Assembly: GCA_036362985.1 (NCBI GenBank)
Contig: JAYGXS010000010.1
Span: 6,020,871 to 6,084,870 of the forward strand
Reading direction: 5' to 3'
Length of the DNA: 64,000 bases
Origin: Ligula intestinalis
Taxonomy: Eukaryota > Platyhelminthes > Cestoda > Diphyllobothriidea > Diphyllobothriidae
Below are positions 46,431 through 58,674 of the stretch, in pieces (the first letter of the stretch is position 1; each line of letters opens with the position of its first letter). Under the pieces are notes generated by a model. That model saw nothing but the letters and a program-made list of their open reading frames with translations. It did not search any database and was not told where the DNA came from. Made by a program: the position numbers and the translations under genes.

Positions 46431-47849
46431 GATAAACCGGGTTCGGCTGTTCAGTTTTTTCAAATTTTCTTAGAAATGCATTTCTGCTATCGTTATTCAA
46501 AATTAACAGGCATTTATTAAAATGTGATAAAAATCTTTGCGGCCCAAGCTATATCAGCCACTCTGGGACATCCATGTAATATATACAATGTGGTGAATTA
46601 AAAATGTATGCTTCTATCTATCCACAGGAAAGATGTATATATTACGCGATTATTCGATTATCTCTAATGGACTTCGCCCAAAATATAAACAGCACATTTT
46701 GTTTTGTATATACACACTTTGAAAATAATAATCTATAGCGGGGACAAAGATTAATTTCGCCGAAATTTTTGCAAAAAAATGAACTGCCGAAACCGGTTTA
46801 TGCATCAGCAGTCGCAAAGCGAATTGTAACGTATGATTACGAAACGGTGGTGTGTTCGATTTTTACGTGATCCACACCTGAGACAGGATATAAATGGTTT
46901 ATTATGGCCAATACGCCAGAGGGACTTTAGGAATAAGTCAAAGAGGATAAAAAGTTTTGAGGGCTCAGTCTGCGGACGACAGTGAAGTCAAAAATTGCCA
47001 CCTTTGTGTATCGTTCCCTTATACCAAGGATGTTTTAACCTCATTATTGTTAGAAGAGAGCCTAACCGACTCGCCGGCACGTATTCCGGACATCCAACTA
47101 CATAAGGTGGCGCGCAGATAGAATTTAAAATAATGACTCTACCACGTCATTCAGAGGAGTCACTATTTGATTGACCCAAATTATACATGCCCGTACAACT
47201 TTAACTTGCATTTTAGAGTGTCCGTGCATTCTCACTCTTGCGTCCTTGGTAATTGTTGGACGACCAACATCGTTGCTTGCAACGCAAGTATTATAATAAT
47301 TGCTTCGCACTTTTAGATGGCTACACACGAGTTTCTAGAATCATTACGCGTACATATTACCTGAAGAAGACTTTTTCTGACACAAGAGGCAAGTTACAAT
47401 GGCGTTTGGAAACAGTTACAATCACAAGATTTAATTGCTCATTGCTTAATTGTCCTATACGCCATTTAAATCCAATCCTGCATGTCGCATTTTTCGCAGC
47501 AAATAGTAAATATGGACGACCTTTTATCACTACTAAAGGTCTAGGTTAATCAATATCGCACATTCTGATCCCTTATTTTTAAGTCATTAACCATTCTGAG
47601 GCACAATGAAATAGGCCATCGCCACATTTCCTACTATTTGCAGCATTTTTGTATTTTTGCCGTTTGCATGCATTGTGTATTTCGTATTAAACTACCGGCA
47701 GGGAGGGCAGCGACAATGCAAAATTTGGCTGCATAAGCAGTGATCTTGGATGATGACGGTTGTCAGCATATAACAACTTCATATTCATTTCTTTAATAAC
47801 GTCATCTTGTTGAGTAAGTGATATCGGCTGAACGAGTCATTGCCCATTA
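46431..47849. other. AT-rich sequence, nothing recognised
   Basis: Frames such as 47253-47549 (+) and 47125-47328 (-) overlap on opposite strands and have no recognisable homology. Confidence 0.4.
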
Positions 47850-48930
47850 CAAAAAATACGAGAACAAAGACAAAATAAGCCAATAAGCAGCTTCCTTCTA
47901 GAAAATATGGTCGATTCATGAGAGTATTCGTACCACAGAGAAGCATTTACGTGATTTGTTTTTGCAACTGAACTACCCTCAACTACATACATAACATTTG
48001 CTAGCCCAAAGGGACCTTGATGCTTGGACACAGCCAAAATTGGTCATTTTAGCCCAAAAGAACATTGCCCCAGGTCAGCATTTACCGTGACCAATGTACT
48101 ATTTACTACATACACAGGGTGTCCTAAAAAGTGCATACACATCTTAAGTACTTGCAAACAAGTTTAAATATCGACAAGTATTGTTTCGTTGTTCTTTTTC
48201 ACTGCATTTTGACTACTGCAACAATGGCTAAATTGAGAATAGCAACTTAACATGAATGCACCCGAATACCAAGGTAACTTTTTCATTGTGGCTTCGATTC
48301 TATTGCTTTGCGTCGTCAGCAGTGTTATGATACATTTCTTTAATAAGAAAATTATGGTAAACACCGATTTCAAAATTACTTAAAATTTGTATACATTTTT
48401 AGCGACACCCTATATCTATTCGAGTAGCCAACCTAAATGCCTTCATACGCCTCCTTCTAAAAAATCCGCCATCTAACACATTGCTTATAATCTGAAAATA
48501 ATCCCCACCGCCTAATTTGTGAAAAGGCGTACATAAACCAAATGCCCTTATCACTAACATACTTCTCTCGAGCCTGCCAGCTGTGAACTTATCCAACGTA
48601 TTTTTTTTCCTGCCATTTCGCTTTTTAATCCTTTTGTGGGAATTTTAGCAGTGTCATATGATTTAACAGGTTGTTCGGCATACTTCCCGTGTCCTAGTAA
48701 ATGGACGCTACACTTGTTACTTTGGTCTCAGGAGTGGGAACTTGTGCCTACCTGATAATTCCCAGGGTTAGGCCAGGACCACTTACTAGTGAGATGACAA
48801 TATATTGCTGAGTGCCTTATTGAAGGAAGTTAAGCATTTTTTGCTAAGGTAGCTCTGCCTCAAGAGGATCCATTGTGTTCCATTAATGCTCTTTACAAAG
48901 TGTTTTTTGAACACCCTCGAATATGGAGCC
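47850..48930 (+). repeat. R2 repeat, copy 1 (interrupted by a MITE)
   Basis: Aligns with 53960-54760: ggaccttgatgct, ttcgcatttacc/tcagcatttaccg, aaatgcccttatcactaacat, aacaggttgttc, gacgctacacttgttac, cccaggg..aggtcaggacca/ggccaggacca. The alignment is broken only by the insertion at 48115-48412. Confidence 0.75.
48115..48412. mobile_element. Mariner-type MITE
   Basis: About 298 nt. Ends are inverted repeats of about 35 nt: cagggtgtcctaaaaagtgc on the left and, inverted, tagggtgtcgctaaaaatg on the right, each followed by a similar atacaca/atacaaa ... ttaagta run. TA dinucleotides flank it. It sits inside R2 copy 1; copy 2 (53960-54760) lacks it and shows the empty site. No transposase is encoded. 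Confidence 0.75.
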
Positions 48931-49670
48931 AGAGTCTTTGCAGTCTGAACATTCACCTCCGCGACTTGTCTTCAACAGCTACACGCTAATAAACAATTAA
49001 TGTTTTGAGAAACAAACACTGTAACAAAATTTTAGCAGAGGGGTTGGCAGCCTATGGTATCACAGCCGCGTGGCAAATTCCAATATCAGAGCATCTAACT
49101 GATAGTGGTTCCCAGAAGGTTGCGCATATAACTTCTGATTCCTCTGATTCCTTAGCTGTAACGTGCATCCTCCAGTTTGAAATTAATTGCAGACAAAAGG
49201 TATTAATATAACCACACAACTGGTCATTCGGCTTTTCCCGGAACTGCCTCTTAATAATTGGAAAGACAGTCAGCGTGCTTGAATGGCAGCAGATTGGTGC
49301 AAAGTAGATACGAAAGCTTGTGCAAGAGACCACCCTATACTTATCACCATAAAAAAGGATACTTTATTTGCTTACGAATGCGGGAATGGCCCTTTTTTAC
49401 AGGGCTGGAAGTCATCCATCTTAACTGTTCAAGGAACATCAAGGTAATACGTGGGCGAGCTAAGTTTGCTGCATACGGCCAATTACACCGAGCAAAAACA
49501 CATTGCGCTGACGAAGAGACTCACCGCTCTAGTTTAATTATTTTCCCAAACTAGTAACCCAAGACCCTGGGAATGAAGAATTCTCCAGTGAAGGGGAAAT
49601 AATTTTCTTTCAATCGGGCATCCTAAGCAAATGAATGGCAAATCCTTGATTATAGACGGAATGTGTGCGA
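48931..49670. other. AT-rich sequence, nothing recognised
   Basis: Short overlapping frames on both strands; no homology recognised. Confidence 0.4.
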
Positions 49671-50051
49671 CCAATGTTTTACTAGCAAACTTTAGGACTC
49701 TGAGATACGCGTATTTTTGGGTCATTACCCTTCATCAGTCAGAGTTACCTGATTCAAGTATAGCCGCAGAAACTGCCGCTACACTCGAGTTTTGAACCCA
49801 AGAACAGTGAGCTAGAGACGACCGTCCTATCCACTGAGCCACCAGGTCCACGTCTTGCCAGTTTTCCGATGTGGGTCTGGTGGCTCAGTTGATAGGACGG
49901 TCATCTCTAGCTCACTGGTCCCGGGTTCAAAACTCGAGTTAAGCGGCAGTTTCTGTGGCTATACTTGAGTCAGGTAACTCTGACCAATGAAGGGTAATTA
50001 CCCAGAAATACGCGTATCTCAGAGTCCTAAAGTTTGCTAGTAAAACATTGG
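49671..50051. repeat. Head-to-head S2 tRNA-derived SINE pair (palindrome)
   Basis: Two ~180-bp copies of one sequence face each other around a ~20-nt centre near 49861. Each has a tRNA-like head at the centre. The right copy reads TGGCTCAGTTGATAGGACGG (A box) at 49880-49899 and CGGGTTCAAAACTCGAG (B box) near 49922-49938; the left is its complement. The outer ends match too (ccaatgttttactagcaaac and its complement). Confidence 0.8.
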
Positions 50052-50754
50052 TCACTTTAAGTTAGCAAGTAACATAATTGATTCGTTGAGTAAAGTGGAA
50101 GTGTCCACAGTTAGCCAGACGAAACAAGCCAGGTTTGGTGAATCCCGGGCGAGATCGGAGTACGTCCATGTACGAATGTGTGTGAATTCCCTAAAATGCA
50201 TTTCCGGTGTACTACTTATTGTTTTGCACTTAGTTTTCTCATTTTAGGGATAATGTTAGCTATCTAGATAGAGGAAAAATTTTCTACAAGATCACAATTG
50301 AAGCTTGTGATGCCTTTTATTGTGACCAAACGGGGAAGGCCGTTTCCCCAGACATCCACTCATCTCAACTTGCGTGACCAGCTGTTCCAAATGGCCTCGA
50401 TACAGGACAAACCTTCTCATGGGACAAAACTCGCACCATCGTAGTTTACCTTTTCGAAATCCAGAAGTCACCTGCACTCCAACGACTACTGCATTATTCA
50501 GCATATTGATTTACATTCCTTTTACAGAATTCTTGAGGTAAAAGGTAAGTAAAAAGAGGTAATAAATTCAGATTGCTGCAAACGACAGACGACAATGAGG
50601 ATTCACAAAATGATTTTTTTTTAATTTTTTCAAAGCATTTGACATTTTAATTATTCTGTGCCCAACCTGGGAAACCTGGGAAATCAAGGTCCGAAATTTA
50701 CTGAAAAAGTATCCTGTTTTCCCAAAACCCTATTTTCTGAAAACTGTTTATCTT
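50052..50754. other. AT-rich sequence, nothing recognised
   Basis: No coding or repeat feature identified. Confidence 0.4.
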
Positions 50755-52190
50755 ATTATGCACACAGAGGGTGCACTCTCCGGCCAATCGCATCGCTTGA
50801 AGGAACTCCAACATACGGATTGGCAAAGTGGCTGTTCCGATGGCTCAGATGCTTGACCGCTAATTAAGACACAACAGTTAGGTCATCAACACAATTCTTG
50901 GAGAAAGTTAAAGGGGAAAGCCTCCCACCAAACGGTATCATGGTTAACTTTGATGTCACGCCTATCGTTTTTCTTTTATTCCATATGATCTGGCAGTCGA
51001 GACGTTACAACTTCGCCTGCGAGCAAAATACGATAAAACGGAGAATCGCCTCTGGCACGACCAAATCCTGCAGCTCCTAAAGTACCTTCTTTAGACGTAC
51101 TTTGTCTACAACGGAACTATTTACGAGCATGTGAAGAGCATGCTCATGTGTTCATCCATTTCCACAATCGTTGCTGAGGTGGTCCTGTAACGGTTGCAAG
51201 CCCTGAATTTCAACAGAGATCACCCGATTAGTCACAAACGCAGCAGCGTCAGAGCGCTATATGGGCGCGTTGGGACGCATTGCATCGAAGTGGAAGACAA
51301 AATTGCAGAATTATAACATCTTCGACGCGTTCTGACAGCGAACTTTTACCCACACAATTTTGTCAAACACTGCATACGTAAACGAGAAAAGAAGCCACAG
51401 CTAACTGGTCCAAAAGATTGTTGAGCTATTCCGTACGTGAAGTATGTATCAGAAGCGGTCAGCCGTCTACTCACCTCATATGGAGTTGGAGTTACGCACG
51501 GCCCAGAAGAAAATACCAGACGCTGGGTCATGAAACCGAAAGACCCACTGCCACTGCAGGAGACGGCTGGAGTCATTGACCAGATCTCGTGCAGTTGTGC
51601 ACAAAGCAACTTCGTAGGAAAAACTTCAGACGCGAATGGCTGAGCATGCATCGGCGGCGATGTAGAAAGACGCCAACTCCCAGGTTACAGCTCACTTGGT
51701 GGGACCCTACAATATTTTTAAGTTTAACGAGGCCAAAATGCTCGCAGGAGGTGACAACCACATGAGCCGGAAACTGCTCAAGTCATGGTTTTCAGGCCCA
51801 CAGTCCATCAACAAGCGCAAAGATTTGGAATTCCCAAGATAATCAGTCACATAGGAAGTGCCGAACCCAGAAAAACACCATTGAACCAACGAGCTTAGTT
51901 GTGGTGCCAGTAACAAGCCCGCATCGAACACGGACAGGGAAATTGCGGTAATTACTGAGTTGAACACGAATTGTTAAACCAGTACCACACAAATTAGGAC
52001 CCAAGCGGTGGCTACGGAAATGAATAATTATCACACGCACGCAGATGACAACTATGAACGTTAAATACCATGCAATCTCTGCAGCTTCCAACCCTATCTG
52101 CGCAGGATTATTACTATGCTACCATTACCTATGATTAAGGATTCCCGACGGAATCTGAAAAAATTCGGACATAAAACGCTTGTTTGAGTG
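50755..52190 (+). pseudogene. PLE-3b fragment: RT and GIY-YIG remnant
   Basis: Frame-broken translation gives TLRPIASLEGTPTYGLAKWL (RT fingers/palm), IMVNFDVTPIVF (motif A), a gap where motifs B and C should be, then HPISHKRSSVRALYGR-like, YVKYVSEAVSRLLTSYGVGV, MKPKDPLPLQETAGVIDQ, a CSCAQSNFVGKT GIY-YIG core and the EHASAAM ... LKSWFSG C-terminus shared with the fragment at 4045-4700. The palm around YVDD is deleted, so no active RT could be made. The sequence ends near 52150-52190 with gacggaatctgaaa. Confidence 0.8.
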
Positions 52191-52439
52191 GTCGCATCTC
52201 CTTCTTTTGATGCCTTCTTACTTATCCATACATATCTACCTGTATGTATTCACAAATACAGAGTTCCTACAAAATAGGCAATTTTTGGTTCATTACCATT
52301 TATTAGCCGGCCATACCGACCATAGGGGAAGCTTACTCGAACACGCGTATACAGAAGTCACCAAAGACCATGCACATTTCATGAGGAAATTTGACTGGAC
52401 AATGAAGCGTGTATTTATTTTCGCTATTTTCATTCAATT

Positions 52440-53890
52440 AGTTTATTGAATCCTGCAAAAGTCTTTTTTTAAGTAAAATCGCAATTTTAATTATATTTAT
52501 TAAGAAAAATGGCCATTAATTTAAGGGAAATTGAGAGTAGTCTCATACGGAAGAAATTTCCTATTCTGTTACGAAAGGAGAACAAAACTGCACGTTAAGG
52601 TTGATGAAAACTATGAAGGAACTCCAAAATAAGTAAAATAGGTGCTGAGGATATCCTTTCCAGAACTGTCAAAGTTTGACCAAAATTGTTTAGATAAAAA
52701 TGTGAAGCCAAGTAAACGGAATCACATTTGTATGCATAAACATTGCAGCTTTGTTTTTAAAAATTATTTTAAGCTATCTTGTCAAGTTTTTTTTGCACAA
52801 ACTGCAGTAACAAAATAGTTTTGTTCAAATGTACTAATAAAGCTCATTTTGTCTTCACAAAAAATCAAAATGTCAAACATGTTAATGCAAATTAAAGACA
52901 AAGAAGGTCTTATTGAATATAAGTCATGCATAAATATAGTTTTTTGTAGAGTTTACTTGCCCGATTTGCATTATTGAGAAACTGACCAGACAAAAAATAT
53001 AAGTTTTCCAAATATGTTGATATATACGGCCAGTTATTGAGAATTCGCAAGCTAACAACCAATTGTCGAATAAATCCACTTATGCAAAAAAAATCCATTA
53101 CAAAGAGAAAAGAAAGTTCGTTCATCTCCAGTCAAATTGAATCGTTTATATTCGGGAAACTTAAAGAAATTCTCGAAATTCTCAAATTTCATGACGACAA
53201 TTCATTGAAAAATGTAAATCAATGCAGAAGTTTGTCGGCCGAATATCTAATCAAAGTACTTTTTAAGAGGTCACCCTTTCTGGAAGGTTTTTTTATAAAT
53301 CGTAGGAACAGTAGTTTCGCAAGTCCACTGCGGACATGATTCACTCTCAACAATTTGGTTTGCAGTTTTGAGGCATTTCTTCCTATCATAAACTTTGCCG
53401 TACACATTCATACTGATATCGAAAAACACTTTCGGTAAATTGTCTTGATGTATATCTTATTTAAAGGTTTTGGAGTAAACTTCAAACATTAACGCAGTCA
53501 AACAAGGAAAATGATGACAGTTTTTTCTATGACATTAAACATTTACTTATCCAGTAACGGTAAAATTTCAAGAATATTTGGACTTAAAAATGTTTTTTCT
53601 ATATATAGAAAGTGGTTGCTTTAAGTGTTCAACTTAAAAAATATCCAAATTTATTGTTCTAATTCATAGCTCTTTTTGTGTCTCTAGAACCACTGGCTTA
53701 TTGAGAAAATTTTATTTTTCTTGACAAACACTTAGCAATTCCTATAGTTATTTTAATTTCTTATAATAACTTATGCTGTTTATTATTATTTCTAAGTTTT
53801 CTTAAATGCATTCCGACTAATATTCGAGTAATGATAAAACTTATAGAAAATTATGAAAGTTGCATGGTCTTTGGCGACTACTGTATATAT
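52440..53890 (+). repeat. R1 interspersed repeat, copy D
   Basis: Carries all blocks of copies A-C, including aatggccatt, tcctttccagaactg, ccaaaattgtttaga, aagagaaaagaaagttcg, gtcaaattgaatcgttta, ttttggagtaaac, attcctatagttatt, gagtaatgataaaactta and the terminal tttggcgactactgtata. It is followed at once by R2 copy 2. Confidence 0.8.
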
Positions 53891-53959
53891 GCACCTTGTT
53901 GATTGGAATCAATAAGAAAAGGCAATCACGAGAACATATCTTTTTATGTCTTGCTAACA

Positions 53960-54760
53960 ATACGATAACAGCTGCCTGCATGGTAGCTACAAAGTAAGAG
54001 TAAGATAATTAGCAGCACCATTATCGAATAAATAGTCGCGTCAAGGCACGATTCAAACCATAGAGAAGGATTTCACATGACTTGCTTTATCCCACCGAAC
54101 AACGCTAGATGACTTTCACAACAGCTGCTAGCTCAAGGGGACCTTGATGCTATAACATGGCAAAAATCGGTCGTTTATGCAAAATGAAGCATTACTGCAG
54201 GTTCGCATTTACCAAAGTACGACAAACAGCATGAATTCCTTCACGATTTTCCATCTGCTTTACTGTTATACGGCATCTTCTTAGTAAACTGCCTTCTAAC
54301 TTACAGGTTTTCGTCTGACCATGCTCGCTACCGCCAGACCTGTAAAAGATATGCATAATTCAAATGCCCTTATCACTGACATATTTTGCTTAAGCCTGCC
54401 ATCATGTATTAGGTAGATGTGCATTTATCTAAAGCAAATGGTTTCCCATGAACTCGCTTTTGAATCTTCCTTTGGAAATTCTAGTGATGTCATCAGACCC
54501 AACAGGTTGTTCAGCAGCCTTCTCATGTCCTTGTAAACGGACGCTACACTTGTTACATAGGTTACTTGTTACTTTGTTCTCAGCAGTGGAAATATTTGCC
54601 TATCTGATGTTTCCCAGGGTAAGGTCAGGACCACCTACTAGTCAGATGACTGTAAACTGCTTAATGCCTTTTTGCAGATGGTTAGTTATTTTTTGTTTGA
54701 ATAACTCTGCCCCTAGGTAATCCCCAGAGTCCACTCAATCGGTCTTCAGCTAGATGTTTC
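53960..54760 (+). repeat. R2 repeat, copy 2 (no MITE)
   Basis: Aligns with 47850-48930 over about 800 nt and lacks the 298-nt MITE found there, so it preserves the pre-insertion state. No conserved reading frame. Confidence 0.7.
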
Positions 54761-54989
54761 AGAGTACACTCGGCTATTATTTCACAGCCTGTGCTTGAAC
54801 AGATACGCGCAAATGGACACCAAATGGTTTGCCAAGGAAATGCTGAAACGAGATCGTAGCAGAAGAGCGTAAAGGATTGACAACCTGTGGTCTCGCATTC
54901 GGATAGCGGGACTCAGTATGCATCTTAGGACAGACAAAACCATTTTTCGGAGACTCTAGATGGCATTGCATCCCAGAAGATTTGAAAGT

Positions 54990-55110
54990 CTGCCCAGAAC
55001 GCCGGAATGTTTGACGATCATAAATACTGTGAAGTGCCGTACTGAACCCACCTCTGACGGTAGACACATGGATGCTTTTGAGACGTCGGAACATTAAAAA
55101 GATTACGCTT
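54990..55110 (+). mobile_element. PLE 3' end with hammerhead-like motif
   Basis: CTGACGG (55054-55060), T, AGACAC-loop-GCTTTT, GAGA, CGTC, then ggaacattaaa, resembling the end of PLE-2b. The 300 nt upstream holds no recognisable endonuclease sequence, so this is either a solo terminus or a strongly decayed copy. Confidence 0.45.
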
Positions 55111-55114
55111 GCAA

Positions 55115-58100
55115 TTGCCTTTATTCTCTTTCATATATTCGTCTTACGTTCATGGATATCATCATCATGGGCAGAGTAGAGACCAAATGTGTTTTAATTT
55201 CATATATTTTACTTATTTGGGGTTGCAAAAGTCAATATCATACAGAATATTCCCAAGCCACGTAAGATGTCTGCTTTTGACCGACCCTTCGTCACATTGA
55301 CTTTTAACGTCATTAACTATTTTGCAGATAACATGCATTTAAATAGGCTTCACCAAATAGTTTGAAATTAGATTAAGCCTTCTTTAACTGTTATACTTGG
55401 AGAAAAAGTTTCCCGTGATTTACTTCGGATAATTTGGAGACATCCTGGCTGTTGCATAGCAATTCAAGTTTTCTAAACAACATGTAGTCTTGAAGAAAAT
55501 TACATGTTTGACTACGGAATAAGGAAGAGCTCACATAGTTTGCATAAAGTTTTGGCGTGGATACCGAACATGTTGCCTTCTTTATAGGAAAGGCTAAAAC
55601 ATTTACGGATAGGCGATCAATGCTAAATAAACATCTCCTTAGTCATAAAAAGTCTTATAATAAAAATGTTTTGAACTAAATATTTATCTTGAACTGAAGA
55701 ATAACATTGGAAGAAGGCTTAATGTGCTGCCAAACGATTCGGTTTTATGTGTATTTTATCACAAAAATACATTTGAATTTTCAAAAGCATTTAAGATCAG
55801 TGAAAAATATGCCCACTGCCTCAGGAGTCTTTTCGATGACACATTTTTTTAATATGTTACGGAGAATCTCTTTGTAATATCAGGCGTTGTTGACATGGCG
55901 TAGATGTGAATTATATTAAAAACAAAAACCATGCTTAAGTTTTTTGTTCACGTCAAACATATATGTCAGAATTTCGATTAATATGCATGAGTTGGGGAAT
56001 CTAGTGTATACTATCATCTTATTTCCGAATTTAACCGAAACACAACGGTTTCATGGCTCGAGAGTAAATTGGAACACTCAATAGCCAAAAGGTCGAGGTT
56101 GAGAATCTCGTGTAATAAACATACGATATTGATTAATACTGTCTCGCAATGGCTGACAAGTAAGAAACTGTCCTTATGGTCTCCCTCGTCCTCAGCAATT
56201 TTGCAAGGCTTCGACGCGTAACCCGCAATTTAAACGTTCACACACCTGCTCTTACTGGTAGCATTCATCGTAGCACCTTTGGCGTTCCCTTACAATCCCC
56301 TACCTTATGCACCATAACTGTTCAATTTAACCCCTGCCCTAAAGGTTCAAGCACGATAATCCCAACTCCAACTTCTCATTTTCCCTGACGACGGGTGGAC
56401 GCAACTAACCTGAGTTAAACTCACGTAAAATGAGTTTTTTTTCCGATGAGGCTTCTGACTTCATCCAGAATCTGGGAATGCATACACACTCAGTTATAAT
56501 AAATAAAGATATATTTTTAGGCTGTGTAAATGGATATGCTGCAAGCGCTTCTCTTTACAACTACTAAAGTAAATGGGATAGTTTAAAGACCTTCGTGACT
56601 CAACAGAACGCCTAGTAAGACCAACAGAACGTCGACTTCATGTAGCGGTGTTCCGCAAATGCCTGCAACCCATACATATATCTCTTATCGGCGGCACCCC
56701 AATTTTCGTCGCCTGCAATTCCTAAACGCAAATTACCGACTCATCAAAACCGTTAAATAAACTCGGCATATTCACGATAACTGTGCGACCGTAGATATTC
56801 GAACAGCAGCCGAGAAAAGAACTGAACATTGCGTGCAACTGATGGAATCTCTGACTGGGCTGCTTGATAAGTCAGGCACTAATGCGGACAGTTTCTTTAT
56901 CATACGGAGCTCCTTCCGTAAATGTTTACACACTGCAATACAGCGATGCATTTGAATTAATGGCAAAGCATATATAGGCATCCTTGAAGCCAAAATGCTT
57001 TTGATGTCCTGTAGTGTGTAAAATTTAAAGAAAAAAATATTGCTTTATTAAAATTTGAGTCAGCTGGCCACAGCTCTTATAAATATTCCTTAAATCCCAT
57101 TTTTATAATGTCTGAAAACCCACTCACGTCAATCAAATCACGAGAAAACAGTTCAGAAAAAAGAGACACTGCAATAGACACTGACGTCAGTTATTTTCAA
57201 AGCCAAATTATACGGACAGACGAGGTAGTGGTCTGATTTTTCGTTTAAAACACAGACATAATTTAATGCTACAGCAAAAACTAAAATTGGATATTGGTAA
57301 AATTAAAGGATGTAGGTGCAGGAATAATTTAGTTGGTTTCACGAACTAACCGTTGGTACCTTAGAACTAAGCACCCATGCACCGTCTTGTTCACATACCG
57401 AAACCGAACAGCTCTGACATTCTGTTTTTGTAGTGAAAACGAGATCATCGCTTATAACCTCCCTCGCGCATGCTACAATTGGAAAGAAAATCAACAAATG
57501 GCCCTCTAACAAGGTGGCAGCGTCTCGGTAGACAACTCCCCCCCACCACCACACTAATTAGATATCAACAAGAACGGTCAGGTGTTATTTTGGCACTTGT
57601 TAACCTCGAGTCCTCAGTTCATGAGGAATTTCTGGCTGTGTGCTAATAAAAAGGTACCCTGCAGCATCGCAACAAGTGCGGTGGAATGGACGGATGTTTC
57701 ATGTGACCCATCTGACAGACACCATCATGAGGCAAGCTGCGTATGTTTTTGATTCTGATCGTGGTTGTCGTTCGGGTTTATGGATGGATAACTGTGTGGT
57801 AAAACATCCGGAAGGGTGTGGATTAACGCGTGCACATACGTGCTGACCCCATAAATCTGTTTTTTGCGCTGCGTATATTCAGGTGGAACGGTAAACGTTT
57901 CTGCATAATATAGTAAGCAGCGTTGCTTGGCACATCTACAGTAAGCAACTATAATGCACGTGGTTGTACAGTAAAGTGCGACACCTTCATTTACATATAA
58001 TCAACGAAAGTTTGGATTTGAAGTATTATGCTAGGTGTTCAAGTGGTTCGATCTATTTTGCACAGCATTTTTTCGGCGCGGTAAATCTCCCTCTGTTATC

Positions 58101-58670
58101 CCTTCGAAATGTTTTCCCAAACAGAATAAATTAATAGAATTAGCACTTTCATCAACCCTCATCCTGCGTTTTACCTCCGATAACCATATTACAGAAACTT
58201 TGGCGTTTGACTATTATTCACATAGGAACGCACACTGTCAGCAAAAGAATGTTCTAAAGACCAATCCTTGGTCAATTTTAAGGAATTAGATTGCTCTCAT
58301 GCAGCTTAAATGAGATGTGTTCCGATATATGCGATTTAGATACATTATATTCCATTTAAACATAAGTAATGCTAGATATCATAAACATAAAATTGAAACA
58401 AAAGGACAAGTGTGCCAAAAAGCACTCGTATAGGGCTTTTTACTCTGTCTCGAACACAAAATACATCCATTAGTATAAGCCCTAACATCCGTTACCCACT
58501 GAAGGCATCCTTGCAACGCAAATCAATAACGTGTCCTTAGCAAGTTTATCTCAGGCAAACGGGCTACCCTGACTTGTTAACTTGTCGAGGGAAGTTATGT
58601 GAGAAAACGAAAAAATCTTATTGTAGGCACTTTGAGGCCCAGTCCAAAGTCAGTAATGCATATTTCAGAG
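55115..58670. other. AT-rich sequence, nothing recognised
   Basis: Frames at 56176-56388, 57339-57554, 57640-57846 and 58035-58289 were read and match no family I know. A tRNA-like stretch may be present near 56050-56110, too weak to call. Confidence 0.4.
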
Positions 58671-58674
58671 GATG

